Below are positions 43,342-53,103 of a stretch of DNA of 64,000 nucleotides, in pieces. The notes under the pieces are model-generated. The model was not told the DNA's origin. It was given only the letters and a program-made list of their open reading frames with translations, and did no database searches. The translations under genes and the position numbers were made by a program. Each line of letters opens with the position of its first letter. Position 1 is the stretch's first letter. Source of the stretch: an uncultured Bacilli bacterium (GTDB taxonomy: Bacteria; Bacillota_I; Bacilli_A; RF39; UBA660); NCBI GenBank assembly GCA_934119955.1, contig CAKOSZ010000004.1, positions 67,021-131,020 of the forward strand, read 5' to 3'.

Positions 43342-43923
43342 TTACAAAATAATGTCATTATTATTATCAAATTCAATATTTAAATATTTCCTACTGGCTA
43401 AATAATCACACATATGAACAAAGTTTTCATATTTAGTCTTTGGTTTTGGTAAAATTTCATTACCATTATAATCAGTATTCCAAGGACCCATATGACTTTC
43501 AATAGCCTTAGCAACAAATTTTAATTCACTATCACTTAATTTTAATTTATCTTTATTTTCAAGAATATAATTTTTAATTAAAGTTGGATGATCTACTTGG
43601 GTATATCTATTATGAGTTAAACCGCTTTTTAATCCATCATGTAAAATTAAAGTCATTATCATCAAATCTTTTTCATCACTTGTATATTTATCACCTATTG
43701 TTGGGTTATCAAGTAAATCCTTAGCAATTAAAGTGGCTGCCTTTACATGTCTTACTAAACCACCATCTCCAAGAGTAAACTTTGGATGATATTTTCCAGT
43801 AGATGACGCTGGAATAGTAAAAAAATAATCAGGAAGTAAATTAATCATTACTTCACAACTTTCTCTAATATTTTTATTTTTAATATAACTTAATTCTTTT
43901 TTAAAATAATCTTTTTTCTCCAT
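43342..43923 (-). CDS. HD-domain phosphohydrolase
   Basis: The 193-residue product carries the HD signature: GGLVRHVKAA, then LILHDGLKSG, ESHMGPW and HMCDYLASR as successive metal ligands. It is probably a metal-dependent phosphohydrolase or phosphodiesterase; the YhaM-type exonuclease domain and ppGpp-synthetase parts are absent, so the substrate is unknown. It begins 1 nt after hemW and is co-transcribed with hemW and lepA. About 170 bp with no gene separates it from the abiE operator. Confidence 0.82.
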   Translation of the reverse strand: MEKKDYFKKELSYIKNKNIRESCEVMINLLPDYFFTIPASSTGKYHPKFTLGDGGLVRHVKAATLIAKDLLDNPTIGDKYTSDEKDLMIMTLILHDGLKSGLTHNRYTQVDHPTLIKNYILENKDKLKLSDSELKFVAKAIESHMGPWNTDYNGNEILPKPKTKYENFVHMCDYLASRKYLNIEFDNNNDIIL

Positions 43924-43924
43924 A

Positions 43925-45013
43925 CTACTCTCCTACAAAATTAATTAATATACTATTTTCTACATATATTTTATCATAACTTATTAATAAATTACTACCA
44001 TTATCAACAATTAAACCTAATTTTATTAAATCACGAATATTATATAAATCAAGTATATCTACTTTATACCTTTTTAAAAACTCATTTTTATTAATTCCTG
44101 ATATTTTTCGAAAACCAAGGATTAAAGCATAAGAAATAATATCCTTATCACTTAATATCTCTTTATTATTTAAGTAATTTTCAGCAAAATACTTTTTTAA
44201 ACTTGAAGTATTAGTATAACGAATATTACCTAAATAACCACTAGCAGAAACTCCAAAGCCATAATAAGGCAAGTTATTCCAATAAACTAAATTATGTTTT
44301 GATTCATACCCAGGTTTACTAAAATTACTAATTTCATAATGATTAAAACCAAACTTTTTTAATTTATTTATTATTAATTCATACATTTCATAATCTAAAT
44401 CCTCAGATATGTTTTTCTCTTTCATAATTTTTAAATAAGTATTATCTTCAATCATCAAAGAATAAGTTGAAATATGAGTAACATCTAAACTTAAAATATT
44501 ATCAATATCATAAGCTAAGTCTTTTAAAGTTTGATTTTTAAGTCCATAAATTAAATCAACATTTATATTAGAAATATATTTTTTAATTAAATTTATTTTT
44601 TCTAAAACTAAATTAAAATCATGGTTTCTTTTTAAATACTTTAAATTTTTAGCAAGAGTACTTTCAACTCCCATACTAATTCTATTAACTTTATTAGTCT
44701 TAAATAATTTTAATTTTTCTTCGTCAATACTTTCAGGATTAACTTCAATAGTAAATTCTAAATCATTTGATAATTTAAATATTTTAATAATTTCAAATAG
44801 ATTTTCTAATTCCTTAATAGTTAAAGAACTTGGCGTTCCTCCGCCGATATAAATAGTTTTAATTAACTCTCCCTTGTATTTTTCTTGAATTTCTTTTTTT
44901 AAACTATCTAAATACAAGTTAACTTGCATTTCATTATAGAAAAATTTAGTAAACGCACAATAAGAACAAATTGATTGGCAAAACGGAATATGAATATAAA
45001 CGGAATTAGTCAT
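43925..45013 (-). CDS. hemW: HemW-like radical SAM protein
   Basis: The 362-residue product has the radical-SAM cluster motif Cys12-x3-Cys16-x2-Cys19 (PFCQSICSYCAF) and GGGTPSSL for SAM binding. It also has HNLVYWNNLPYYGFG, the HNxxYW motif tied to heme binding in HemW. HemW is a heme chaperone related to, but not the same as, coproporphyrinogen oxidase HemN. It overlaps lepA by 8 nt, a common gene pair in Firmicutes. Confidence 0.93.
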   Translation of the reverse strand: MTNSVYIHIPFCQSICSYCAFTKFFYNEMQVNLYLDSLKKEIQEKYKGELIKTIYIGGGTPSSLTIKELENLFEIIKIFKLSNDLEFTIEVNPESIDEEKLKLFKTNKVNRISMGVESTLAKNLKYLKRNHDFNLVLEKINLIKKYISNINVDLIYGLKNQTLKDLAYDIDNILSLDVTHISTYSLMIEDNTYLKIMKEKNISEDLDYEMYELIINKLKKFGFNHYEISNFSKPGYESKHNLVYWNNLPYYGFGVSASGYLGNIRYTNTSSLKKYFAENYLNNKEILSDKDIISYALILGFRKISGINKNEFLKRYKVDILDLYNIRDLIKLGLIVDNGSNLLISYDKIYVENSILINFVGE

Positions 45014-46811
45014 TTATTTCCTCATTTGATAAAACTGTTAAAAAGGCTTCTTGTGGTATTTCAACATTACCAATTTGTTTCATTCTCTTCTTTCCTTCTT
45101 TTTGTTTTTCAAGAAGTTTTTTCTTTCTTGATACATCTCCTCCATAACATTTAGCCAAAACATCTTTTCGCATGGCTTTAATGTCAGCTCTTGATATTAC
45201 CTTAGATCCAATTGCTGCTTGAATTGGTACCACAAACATTTGCCTTGGAATAATTGCTTTTAAATTATTAACAACCACTTTTCCTTTATTATATGCAAAG
45301 TCTTTATGAACAATAGTTGATAAGGCATCTACTACAATACCATTTACCAAAATGTCCATTTTAACTAAATTACTAGGTTTATAACCAATTACTTCATAAT
45401 CGAATGAAGCATATCCTTTGGAAATACTTTTTAATTTATCAAAGAAATCATAAACAATTTCTGATAAAGGAAGTTCATAATGCAAAATTGCTCTTTCCGG
45501 AGTTAAATATTCAATTTGTTTATAAATTCCTCTTTTATTTTGACAAAGTTCCATTAAAGGACCGATATATTCACTTGGAGTAAAAATATTTGTTAAAATA
45601 AAAGGCTCACTAATTGTTTTTATTTTTGTTATATCTGGTAACTTTTGAGGAGAATCAATAGTTACAACACTACCATCAGTTAATTCTACTTGATAAACTA
45701 CGGACGGACTAGTTGCAATTAAATTAAGATTAAATTCTCTTTCTAATCTCTCTTCGACAACATCCATATGTAAAAGTCCTAAAAAGCCACATCTAAAACC
45801 AAATCCTAAGGCCTCACTTGTTTCAGGTTCAAAGGTTAAACTAGCATCATTTAATTTTAATTTAAGAAGAGCATCCCTTAGATCGTTATATTTATTAGTT
45901 TCGGTTGGATATAAACCAGTAAACACAACTTGTTGAAGTTTCTTGTATCCTGGTAAGGCCTCACTACATGGATTTTTAGCAAGAGTAATAGTATCCCCTA
46001 CTCTAATATCACTAATATTTTTAATTGATGCAACAATATAGCCAACTTCTCCTGAGGTTAAATTATCAACTTTTTTAAGAGTTGGGGTATAAACAAATAA
46101 TTCAGTAACATCATAAACTGATCCTGTTTGCATGAATTCTATTTTATCTCCTACTTTAACACTACCATCAAATATTCTAGCCAGAACTAAAACTCCTCGA
46201 TATGAATCATAAATACTATCAAATATCAAGGCTTTTAAAGGTTTATCATTGTCTCCTTTGGGAGGACTAATTCTATCAATTACAGCCTCAACCAAACTTT
46301 TAACACCCTCACCTGTTTTAGCACTAGTAAGTAATATTTCTTCATTAGAAAAGCCAAAAGTTTCAATTAATTCTTGTTTAGTTTTCATGACATCTGCACT
46401 TGGTAAATCAATTTTATTAATAACGGGAATAATTGTTAAATTATTATCAAGAGCAAGATACATATTAGCAATAGTCTGTGCTTCTACTCCCTGAGTTGCA
46501 TCAACAATTAAAATTGCTCCGTCAGTTGCTGCTAAACTACGACTAACTTCATAAGAAAAATCTACATGACCAGGAGTATCAATTAAGTTTAACATGTAGT
46601 CTTCCCCTTTATAATGATAATTAAGTCTTACTGTATTTAATTTAATAGTAATTCCTCTTTCACGTTCAATATCCATACTATCTAACATTTGTTCCTTAAT
46701 TTCTCTTTTACTAACTGAATTAGTAACCTCTAAAATTCTATCAGCAAGTGTTGATTTACCATGATCTATATGAGCAATAATTGAAAAATTACGAATATTT
46801 TCCTGTTTCAT
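45006..46811 (-). CDS. lepA: Elongation factor 4 (LepA)
   Basis: The 601-residue GTPase has G1 AHIDHGKST at 13-21, G2 RGITIK, G3 DTPGHVDF, G4 NKID, the EF-G-like domains and the LepA-specific C-terminal domain (KCYGGDVSRKKKLLEKQKEGKKRMK). It acts on the ribosome, affecting back-translocation or subunit assembly. The length is standard. It is the first gene of the lepA-hemW-HD operon. Confidence 0.98.
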   Translation of the reverse strand: MKQENIRNFSIIAHIDHGKSTLADRILEVTNSVSKREIKEQMLDSMDIERERGITIKLNTVRLNYHYKGEDYMLNLIDTPGHVDFSYEVSRSLAATDGAILIVDATQGVEAQTIANMYLALDNNLTIIPVINKIDLPSADVMKTKQELIETFGFSNEEILLTSAKTGEGVKSLVEAVIDRISPPKGDNDKPLKALIFDSIYDSYRGVLVLARIFDGSVKVGDKIEFMQTGSVYDVTELFVYTPTLKKVDNLTSGEVGYIVASIKNISDIRVGDTITLAKNPCSEALPGYKKLQQVVFTGLYPTETNKYNDLRDALLKLKLNDASLTFEPETSEALGFGFRCGFLGLLHMDVVEERLEREFNLNLIATSPSVVYQVELTDGSVVTIDSPQKLPDITKIKTISEPFILTNIFTPSEYIGPLMELCQNKRGIYKQIEYLTPERAILHYELPLSEIVYDFFDKLKSISKGYASFDYEVIGYKPSNLVKMDILVNGIVVDALSTIVHKDFAYNKGKVVVNNLKAIIPRQMFVVPIQAAIGSKVISRADIKAMRKDVLAKCYGGDVSRKKKLLEKQKEGKKRMKQIGNVEIPQEAFLTVLSNEEIND

Positions 46812-46863
46812 CTAACCACCTTCATTAATTTTATCAAATTTAAAAAAACTTGTCTATAAAAAG

Positions 46864-46890
46864 AAAAAAACTTCTTGTAAAAACAAGAAG
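46864..46890 (-). terminator. Terminator after the BI-1 family gene
   Basis: CTTCTTGT and ACAAGAAG (46871-46878, 46883-46890) form a perfect stem with a 4-nt loop, followed on the minus strand by seven T residues. Confidence 0.85.
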
Positions 46891-46937
46891 AATTTGAATA
46901 TACTATTAAATATTTAAAAAGAAACTATTTCTAGTTT

Positions 46938-47579
46938 CTATTCTTTTCTTTTACCAAATATTTGAAGTAATCTTATAAATAGATTAACAAAATCTAAATA
47001 TAATTCAAGTGCTCCAATTACAACTAATTTATCTTCGTCTATTTGACTTTCTAATCTTTTAACCTTGTTAATATCATAAGCAATATAGGCTATAAATATT
47101 AAAATACCAATAATTATTAAAACTAAATCAAATGTTTGACTTTTAAAAATTAAGTTAAGTAAAGAAGCAAGAATTATTCCAATTAATCCCATAAATAGAA
47201 TAGAACCCATTTTAGTTAAATCAACCTTAGTAAAGTATCCTATCAAAGAAAAAATCAAGAATAAAACTGCTGTTATTAAAAAGACAAACATAATTGAAGA
47301 CATTTCAAATAAAACAAATATTGATGAAAATGTTAAACCAGATATAAATGAATATAATAGAAAACCAAAATATGCTCCATTTTTACTCATCTTAGTAAGT
47401 CTTGCTGATAAAACAGAAACTGTTACAATTTCAGCAACAAATATTACCCAATATAATTTAGTTGCAAAGATATTGTATAGCATATTTTCATTTGTTGAAA
47501 CATAGTAACCTGTTAAAAATGTTATCATAAGTCCAATAAACATTAACATAAATATCTTACTATATAAGTTATTTTTCAT
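46938..47579 (-). CDS. Bax inhibitor-1 / YccA family membrane protein
   Basis: The 213-residue product has seven membrane helices and ends with the family's C-terminal pattern (AYIAYDINKVKRLESQ...GALELYLDFVNLFIRLLQIFG). Bacterial members have been described as calcium-leak channels or FtsH regulators, by family knowledge. It lies between ligA and lepA with its own terminator. Confidence 0.9.
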   Translation of the reverse strand: MKNNLYSKIFMLMFIGLMITFLTGYYVSTNENMLYNIFATKLYWVIFVAEIVTVSVLSARLTKMSKNGAYFGFLLYSFISGLTFSSIFVLFEMSSIMFVFLITAVLFLIFSLIGYFTKVDLTKMGSILFMGLIGIILASLLNLIFKSQTFDLVLIIIGILIFIAYIAYDINKVKRLESQIDEDKLVVIGALELYLDFVNLFIRLLQIFGKRKE

Positions 47580-47634
47580 TTTTCACCTCCTTGTAATCAT
47601 ATTAACTATATCATATTTTTTTAGAAAAAGAAAG

Positions 47635-49617
47635 TTATTCATTTAACATAGTAAGTATATCTTCTTCACCTAAAACTGTAATTCCAAGTTTTAAAGCCTT
47701 ATCATATTTACTACCAGGATTTTCTCCTAGAATTAAATAATCTGTTTTTTTACTAACTGAATCTATTACTTTACCACCATTTGTAATTATTTTATCTTTT
47801 AATTCATCTCTTTTTATATTAAGAGTTCCCGTTATAACAAAACTTTTATCTTTTATGTTTAAGTTTTCTTTGGTTTCACCTAAATAATTCATATTAAGAC
47901 CTAAATCTTTTAATTCTTGAATTAATTTTAAGTTTTTTTCATCATGAAAGTAATTATAAACACTTGTTGCTATTTCTTCTCCAATATCTGGTATATCTTT
48001 TAACACATCATATGATGAATTAATTAAATTATCAATATTAATAAATTTTCTGGCTAAAATCATAGCAGTTTTTGTTCCTACATGACGAATTCCTAAGGCA
48101 AATAGTAATTTTTCTAAGGATTTTTCTTTACTTGCATTTATCTCCATTAATAAATTTTGAATACTTTTTTCACCATATCCTTCAAGTAATATAAGTTCAT
48201 CTTTATATTTTTCTAAATGATAGAAATCAGGAATAGTTTTTATATAAGATAAATTATACATATCTTCAATAATTCTTTCTCCCATACCTGTTATATCCAT
48301 TGCAGAACGTGATGCAAAATGAATTAAAGATTCAATATGCCTTGCATCACATAAAGGATTAACACAGTAATAATTACTATCTTTTTTAACTAGGTTTGAT
48401 CCACATATAGGACAATTTTCAATCATTTTAAATGGTATTTCTGTGCCTACTCTTCTATCTTTTTTGACACTATCGACTCTTGGTATTACATCTCCTGCTT
48501 TAATAACTGAAACATAATCGCCTATTCTAATATCAAGTTCTTTACAATAGTCTTCATTGTGAAGAGTTGTTTTAGAAATAGTTGAACCCATTACATTAAC
48601 TGGTTCTAAAATAGCATTAGGTGTTATTTGACCAGTTCTTCCTACTGTAAAAATAATATCTTTTAATTTAGTTATTACTTCCTCAGGTGGAAACTTATAA
48701 GCAGTCGCCCATTTAGGATATTTAACTGTACTACCAAGCATCATTTGATCTCGTATATTATTAAGTTTAATGACCACTCCATCTATATCATAAGGAAGAC
48801 TTTTTCTTGCTTCTGTTTTTTCTCTTATATATTCAAGTATTCCAGTTATTCCTGTTACAAGACGATTATTAGGATTTGTAACAAAGCCAAGTTCTTTCAT
48901 AAAAGATAAAGCCTCAAAATGCGTTTCAATTCCATAATCAAGAGGATTTGGTAAATGATAGATAAAAGCATCTAAATTTCTTTTGGCTGTTATCTTACTA
49001 TCTAATTGTCTAATTGATCCACTTGCAAGATTCCTAGCATTTTTAAATGGTTCTAATCCTTCTTTAATTCTTTCTTCATTTAATTTTTTTAAATTTTCCT
49101 TGCTTACATATATTTCTCCCCTAACTTCTATATCAATTGGTGATTTTAAGGTTAAAGGAATAGTTTTTATAGTTTTAACATTTTTTGTTATATTTTCTCC
49201 AATTATCCCATTTCCCCTAGTTGCTGCATATTTTAGTTTTCCTTTAACATATTTTAAAGAAACTGATAAACCATCTATTTTAAGTTCACAGACATATATT
49301 GGATTACTTATATTTTCTTTTCTAATTCTATTATCAAATGCAATTATATCGGCTTCTGTAAAAACATTTGATAAAGATAAAAGAGGTATTTCATGTTTAA
49401 TTTTAGAAAATTCTTCTTTAACACTTCCACCTACTTTTCTAGTAGGAGAATCTTCCAAAACATAATCTGGATACATACTTTCCAAATTAATTAATTCTTG
49501 CATTAGTCTATCATATTCACTATCACTTACACTTGGATTATCCAAAGTATAATATTCATATCCTAGTCTATTTAAAATAGCTACTAGTTCCTGCATTCTT
49601 TTAATATTATCATTCAT
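47635..49617 (-). CDS. ligA: NAD-dependent DNA ligase LigA
   Basis: LigA seals nicks with NAD as cofactor. The 660-residue product has the N-terminal Ia domain, the adenylation motif ELKIDGLSVSLKY, the OB fold, a four-Cys zinc finger (CPICGSNLVKK...CVNPLCDA), helix-hairpin-helix repeats (LEKLLFALGIRHVGTKTA) and a C-terminal BRCT domain. The start overlaps the lipoprotein stop by 8 nt. It is the last gene of the pcrA-nucleotidyltransferase-lipoprotein-ligA operon. Confidence 0.98.
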   Translation of the reverse strand: MNDNIKRMQELVAILNRLGYEYYTLDNPSVSDSEYDRLMQELINLESMYPDYVLEDSPTRKVGGSVKEEFSKIKHEIPLLSLSNVFTEADIIAFDNRIRKENISNPIYVCELKIDGLSVSLKYVKGKLKYAATRGNGIIGENITKNVKTIKTIPLTLKSPIDIEVRGEIYVSKENLKKLNEERIKEGLEPFKNARNLASGSIRQLDSKITAKRNLDAFIYHLPNPLDYGIETHFEALSFMKELGFVTNPNNRLVTGITGILEYIREKTEARKSLPYDIDGVVIKLNNIRDQMMLGSTVKYPKWATAYKFPPEEVITKLKDIIFTVGRTGQITPNAILEPVNVMGSTISKTTLHNEDYCKELDIRIGDYVSVIKAGDVIPRVDSVKKDRRVGTEIPFKMIENCPICGSNLVKKDSNYYCVNPLCDARHIESLIHFASRSAMDITGMGERIIEDMYNLSYIKTIPDFYHLEKYKDELILLEGYGEKSIQNLLMEINASKEKSLEKLLFALGIRHVGTKTAMILARKFINIDNLINSSYDVLKDIPDIGEEIATSVYNYFHDEKNLKLIQELKDLGLNMNYLGETKENLNIKDKSFVITGTLNIKRDELKDKIITNGGKVIDSVSKKTDYLILGENPGSKYDKALKLGITVLGEEDILTMLNE

Positions 49618-49996
49618 AAACTTTGTCCTTTATTTTATTTATATCTAAAAAATCACTTGAAAAGGTCATAGATAAACTATTAGTAGTTTCATCTAGATCA
49701 TTCTTAGTTTTAAATGGTCCAATAATACTAGAATCAACGTAATAAATCATATAATAATTAGAATTATTTAAATACAAGCAAACAACATCACTATTATATT
49801 TAAAAGATTTGATTGAATAATTCAAATCATTTATATTAACCTCACTATCTTGTTTAGTTAAAATAACTTTACTACCTGTATTTTGAATTTTATAATCATC
49901 ATATAAAGAAACACTCCAAGGTCTTTCACCACAACCTATAATTAGAAAAAAAGAAAGAAGAATTATGAAAAGAATAATTTTATTTCCATAAGTCAT
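49610..49996 (-). CDS. Small lipoprotein, unknown function
   Basis: The 128-residue product has a lipoprotein signal: NKIILFIILLSFFLIIGC, with lipobox IIGC. The exported part has about 108 residues and is beta-rich (YDDYKIQNTGSKVILTK, YYMIYYVDSSIIGPF), with no family I recognise. The ATG at 49996 has GGGAGT 9-10 nt upstream; an in-frame TTG at 50017 is less likely. It overlaps the gene before it by 17 nt and ligA by 8 nt. Its place between pcrA and ligA resembles Bacillus YerH (the CamS family), but the protein is far shorter. Confidence 0.72.
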   Translation of the reverse strand: MTYGNKIILFIILLSFFLIIGCGERPWSVSLYDDYKIQNTGSKVILTKQDSEVNINDLNYSIKSFKYNSDVVCLYLNNSNYYMIYYVDSSIIGPFKTKNDLDETTNSLSMTFSSDFLDINKIKDKVYE

Positions 49997-50885
49997 TTGG
50001 ATATACTCCCTTTTCAATTAACTTCTTAATCTCTTTAACAACAAAATCTTTATCTTCTTTATAGGTTACTCCTAACCATTTATCACTTGAAGAAAGAATA
50101 TAAACTTTTTTATCTTCATTTATTTCTTTAAATACAACATCTGGGATTAAATACTCACATTTTTCTAAATTATCTTTATTTTCTTCAAAGAAAGTTTCAA
50201 GTCCACTTTCAAGAGTTTTAAACATAGAATTAGTAAAACCAAAGAAATTCATTGATACTAAATCACTACCTTTAACCTCAAAACTATCTCGTCCATCTAG
50301 GGGAGTTGCTATTATTTTATTACCAACTTTTTCAATGCTAGATTCTATTATATTAGTTAAATAATTGTTAGATTCTTCACATACTCCTCTTTTTACGCTT
50401 CCGTTTTCAGTCATGGTATTTTCTACTTTAAAAGCAACCATTGCAAAACAATTAGGATCTGTTGATTTATCAAAAAAATCTTTTATTTTTAAATATGCTT
50501 CTCTTCCATAAAAATCGTCTGAATTAATCATAACAAAGTTAGAAGTTACACTATTTTTAGCCGCTAAAATTGCATGCGCTGTTCCCCAAGGTTTAGTTCT
50601 TGTTGCTGGAACATTTACCCATTCAGGAACACTTTCACTTTTTTGAAATACATAATCAACTTGAATTTTTCCTTCGATTCTTTTACCAACAGTTTCTCTA
50701 AAAATATCATACATTTCTTCTTTGATAATAAAAACTATTTTGCTAAATCCGGCCTGAATTGCATCATAAATTGAATAATCAATAATGAATTCTCCGTTTG
50801 GTCCAACTGGTTCAATTTGTTTTAAACCTCCAAATCTTGAACCCATCCCCGCAGCAAGTATTACTAATGTTAAATCTTTTTTCAT
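49980..50885 (-). CDS. Sugar-1-phosphate nucleotidyltransferase-like protein
   Basis: The 301-residue GT-A fold nucleotidyltransferase has the NTP-binding loop LAAGMGSRFGGLKQ at 10-23, followed by PWGTAHAILAAK and the metal-binding MINSDDFYG. Proteins of this type activate sugar phosphates with UTP or dTTP, but the sequence is not a typical GalU, RmlA or GlmU and the substrate is unknown. It lies 4 nt after pcrA. Confidence 0.78.
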   Translation of the reverse strand: MKKDLTLVILAAGMGSRFGGLKQIEPVGPNGEFIIDYSIYDAIQAGFSKIVFIIKEEMYDIFRETVGKRIEGKIQVDYVFQKSESVPEWVNVPATRTKPWGTAHAILAAKNSVTSNFVMINSDDFYGREAYLKIKDFFDKSTDPNCFAMVAFKVENTMTENGSVKRGVCEESNNYLTNIIESSIEKVGNKIIATPLDGRDSFEVKGSDLVSMNFFGFTNSMFKTLESGLETFFEENKDNLEKCEYLIPDVVFKEINEDKKVYILSSSDKWLGVTYKEDKDFVVKEIKKLIEKGVYPNDLWK

Positions 50886-50889
50886 AAAA

Positions 50890-53037
50890 TCACACCTTTC
50901 TTAAACTTTTATGACTATAAATTAATGTTTTAATTCCATAGGGTAACTTAAAAGCAATTTTAAGTAAAGTCTTCTTTGGATCTTTTTCATTTACAAGTAT
51001 ACTTGTAACTGTTCCCATTCCAAATATTTCATGATAAACTAAATCTCCTACTTTATAGTTACATTCACTTTCTATGTAGTTATTTCTAACATTAATCTTT
51101 TCACTACTATCATTATAATCTATTTTTCTATTTTTTTCATCATTTTTAACAAATTTTGACTCTTTTTCTAATAAATCTTCTTTAATTTCTTTAATAAATC
51201 TTGAAACAGGATAAACTTGTTCTGTCCCATACATTAAACGAATTCTAGCATTTGAAATATATAACTTTTTCTTACATCTTGTAATTGCAACATAACAAAG
51301 TCTTCTTTCTTCTTCAATATCTTCTTCATTAAAAAGGGAGTTTTGATGAGGAAATAATCCTTCTTCCATTCCTACAACAAAAACATAATCAAATTCAAGT
51401 CCTTTAACTGCATGAACTGTCATCAAACTAACTGCATTACTTTCTTCTTTTAAATCATTGTTATCAGTTATTAAACTAACATTAAGTAAGAAGTCTTCCA
51501 AAGAAACAACACCCATTTCATCTTCAAATGATTTAGCAACCGATTTAAATTCTTCTAAGTTTTCAAGTCTAACATCGGCTTCTAAACTTTTTTCATCAAT
51601 AAGTTCTTTTTTTAAACCGGATTTATCTAGTACTAAATCAATAAATTCAACTAAGGACATAGTATCTTTTTTAGTTTTTAATTCTTCAATCATATTTTTA
51701 AATATTAATTCTTTTCCTGAATCAATAGCATCATATAAACTTATGTTAAATAAATATGATTTATCATATAAATTACTTACAGTTTTAGTCCCAATTCCTC
51801 TTTTCGGAACATTTATAATTCGTTCTAAACTAACATTATCTTGACTATTACAAATAAGTCTTAAATAAGCAAGTAAGTTTTTAATTTCCATACGACTATA
51901 AAAGTTAAGTCCCCCAATTATTCTATATGGAATATTTGCTTTCATCAAACCATCTTCAAATATACGAGATTGCGCGTTAGTACGATATAAAACTACTATA
52001 TCATTTAAAGAAACCTTATCATGAATTAAATCTTTAATTTTATCGGTAACAAACTTTACTTCATCAAGACCACTATTTGCCCTATAATAAGTAATTTTTT
52101 CTCCTACACCTAAATTAGAATATAAATTTTTAGATTTACGATTTTTATTATTTTTAATAACCGAGTTGGCAGCATCTAAAATAGTTGTTGTACTACGATA
52201 ATTCTCTTCTAGTTTAATTACTAAGGCATTTTTATAATCTTTTTCAAAATTTAAAATATTCTTGTAATTAGCACCTCTAAATCCATAAATTGCTTGATCA
52301 TTATCTCCAACACAGCAAATATTTTGATATTTACTAGCAAGAAGTTTGGTTAATTTATACTGAGCCTCATTTGTATCTTGATACTCATCTATTAATATAT
52401 ATTTATATTTTTCTTGATAAGATGCTAAAATATCAGTTCTATTTTCAAATAATTTAATTGGTAAAATTAATAAATCATCAAAATCAAGCGAATTATTTTT
52501 AATAAGTTCACTTTCATATTTTTTATATACTTCGAGTACTACTTTATCAAATTCATTCAAAGCATAACTACTATATTTTTTACTATCTATAAGATCATTT
52601 TTAAGTTTACTAATTTGACTACGAATAGCCCGAGGATTAAATTTATCCGGATCAATGTTTTTATCTTTTAGAATTTTTTTAATAATAGTTAAAGAATCAT
52701 CTGCATCAAAAACAAAAAAGTTCTTGTCATATCCTAAGTAATCATAATTTTCTTTGATTATTTTAAGACCAAAACTATGAAATGTTGATATTTGCATAAA
52801 TTTTGATGAAAAACCAACTAATTTAGAAATTCTACTTTTCATTTCCCCAGCAGCTTTATTTGTAAAAGTAATTGCTAATATGTTATCAGGATCAACTCCT
52901 AAACTAATTAAATAAGCAATACGAGTTGTTAGTACCTTAGTTTTACCAGATCCTGCTCCAGCTAGAACCAATAATGGTCCATTAATATATTTAACTGCTT
53001 CAATTTGTCTTTTGTTTAAATTTTCTAATATGTCCAT
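50890..53037 (-). CDS. pcrA: ATP-dependent DNA helicase PcrA
   Basis: This UvrD/Rep-family helicase acts in repair and in removal of RecA and transcription complexes. The 715-residue product begins MDILENLNKRQIEAVKYI, with Walker A AGAGSGKTKV near 26, DEYQDTNEAQY, GDNDQAIYGFRGA, TVHAVKGLEFDYVFVVG and RRLCYVAITRCKKKL. A C-terminal Tudor-like RNA polymerase-binding region (YKVGDLVYHEIFGMGTV) is present. The pcrA...ligA arrangement is conserved in Bacilli. Confidence 0.97.
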   Translation of the reverse strand: MDILENLNKRQIEAVKYINGPLLVLAGAGSGKTKVLTTRIAYLISLGVDPDNILAITFTNKAAGEMKSRISKLVGFSSKFMQISTFHSFGLKIIKENYDYLGYDKNFFVFDADDSLTIIKKILKDKNIDPDKFNPRAIRSQISKLKNDLIDSKKYSSYALNEFDKVVLEVYKKYESELIKNNSLDFDDLLILPIKLFENRTDILASYQEKYKYILIDEYQDTNEAQYKLTKLLASKYQNICCVGDNDQAIYGFRGANYKNILNFEKDYKNALVIKLEENYRSTTTILDAANSVIKNNKNRKSKNLYSNLGVGEKITYYRANSGLDEVKFVTDKIKDLIHDKVSLNDIVVLYRTNAQSRIFEDGLMKANIPYRIIGGLNFYSRMEIKNLLAYLRLICNSQDNVSLERIINVPKRGIGTKTVSNLYDKSYLFNISLYDAIDSGKELIFKNMIEELKTKKDTMSLVEFIDLVLDKSGLKKELIDEKSLEADVRLENLEEFKSVAKSFEDEMGVVSLEDFLLNVSLITDNNDLKEESNAVSLMTVHAVKGLEFDYVFVVGMEEGLFPHQNSLFNEEDIEEERRLCYVAITRCKKKLYISNARIRLMYGTEQVYPVSRFIKEIKEDLLEKESKFVKNDEKNRKIDYNDSSEKINVRNNYIESECNYKVGDLVYHEIFGMGTVTSILVNEKDPKKTLLKIAFKLPYGIKTLIYSHKSLRKV

Positions 53038-53070
53038 AAATACCTCTAACTAAATTATACAATAAAGATA

Positions 53071-53101
53071 AAAAAAAAGAAACAAAAATAAACTTGTTTC
53101 T
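53071..53101 (-). terminator. Terminator after the lemA-TPM operon
   Basis: AGAAACAA (minus strand 53101-53094) pairs with TTGTTTCT (53086-53079), followed by a run of T residues to 53071. Confidence 0.8.
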
Positions 53102-53103
53102 AA

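Noticed and set aside
46249..46494. Plus-strand frame inside lepA
   Set aside because: Shadow of the strongly conserved lepA gene.
48983..49465. Plus-strand hydrophobic frame of 160 codons inside ligA
   Set aside because: Opposite the ligase adenylation domain; no start signals, and its hydrophobicity follows from complementing polar AT-rich codons.
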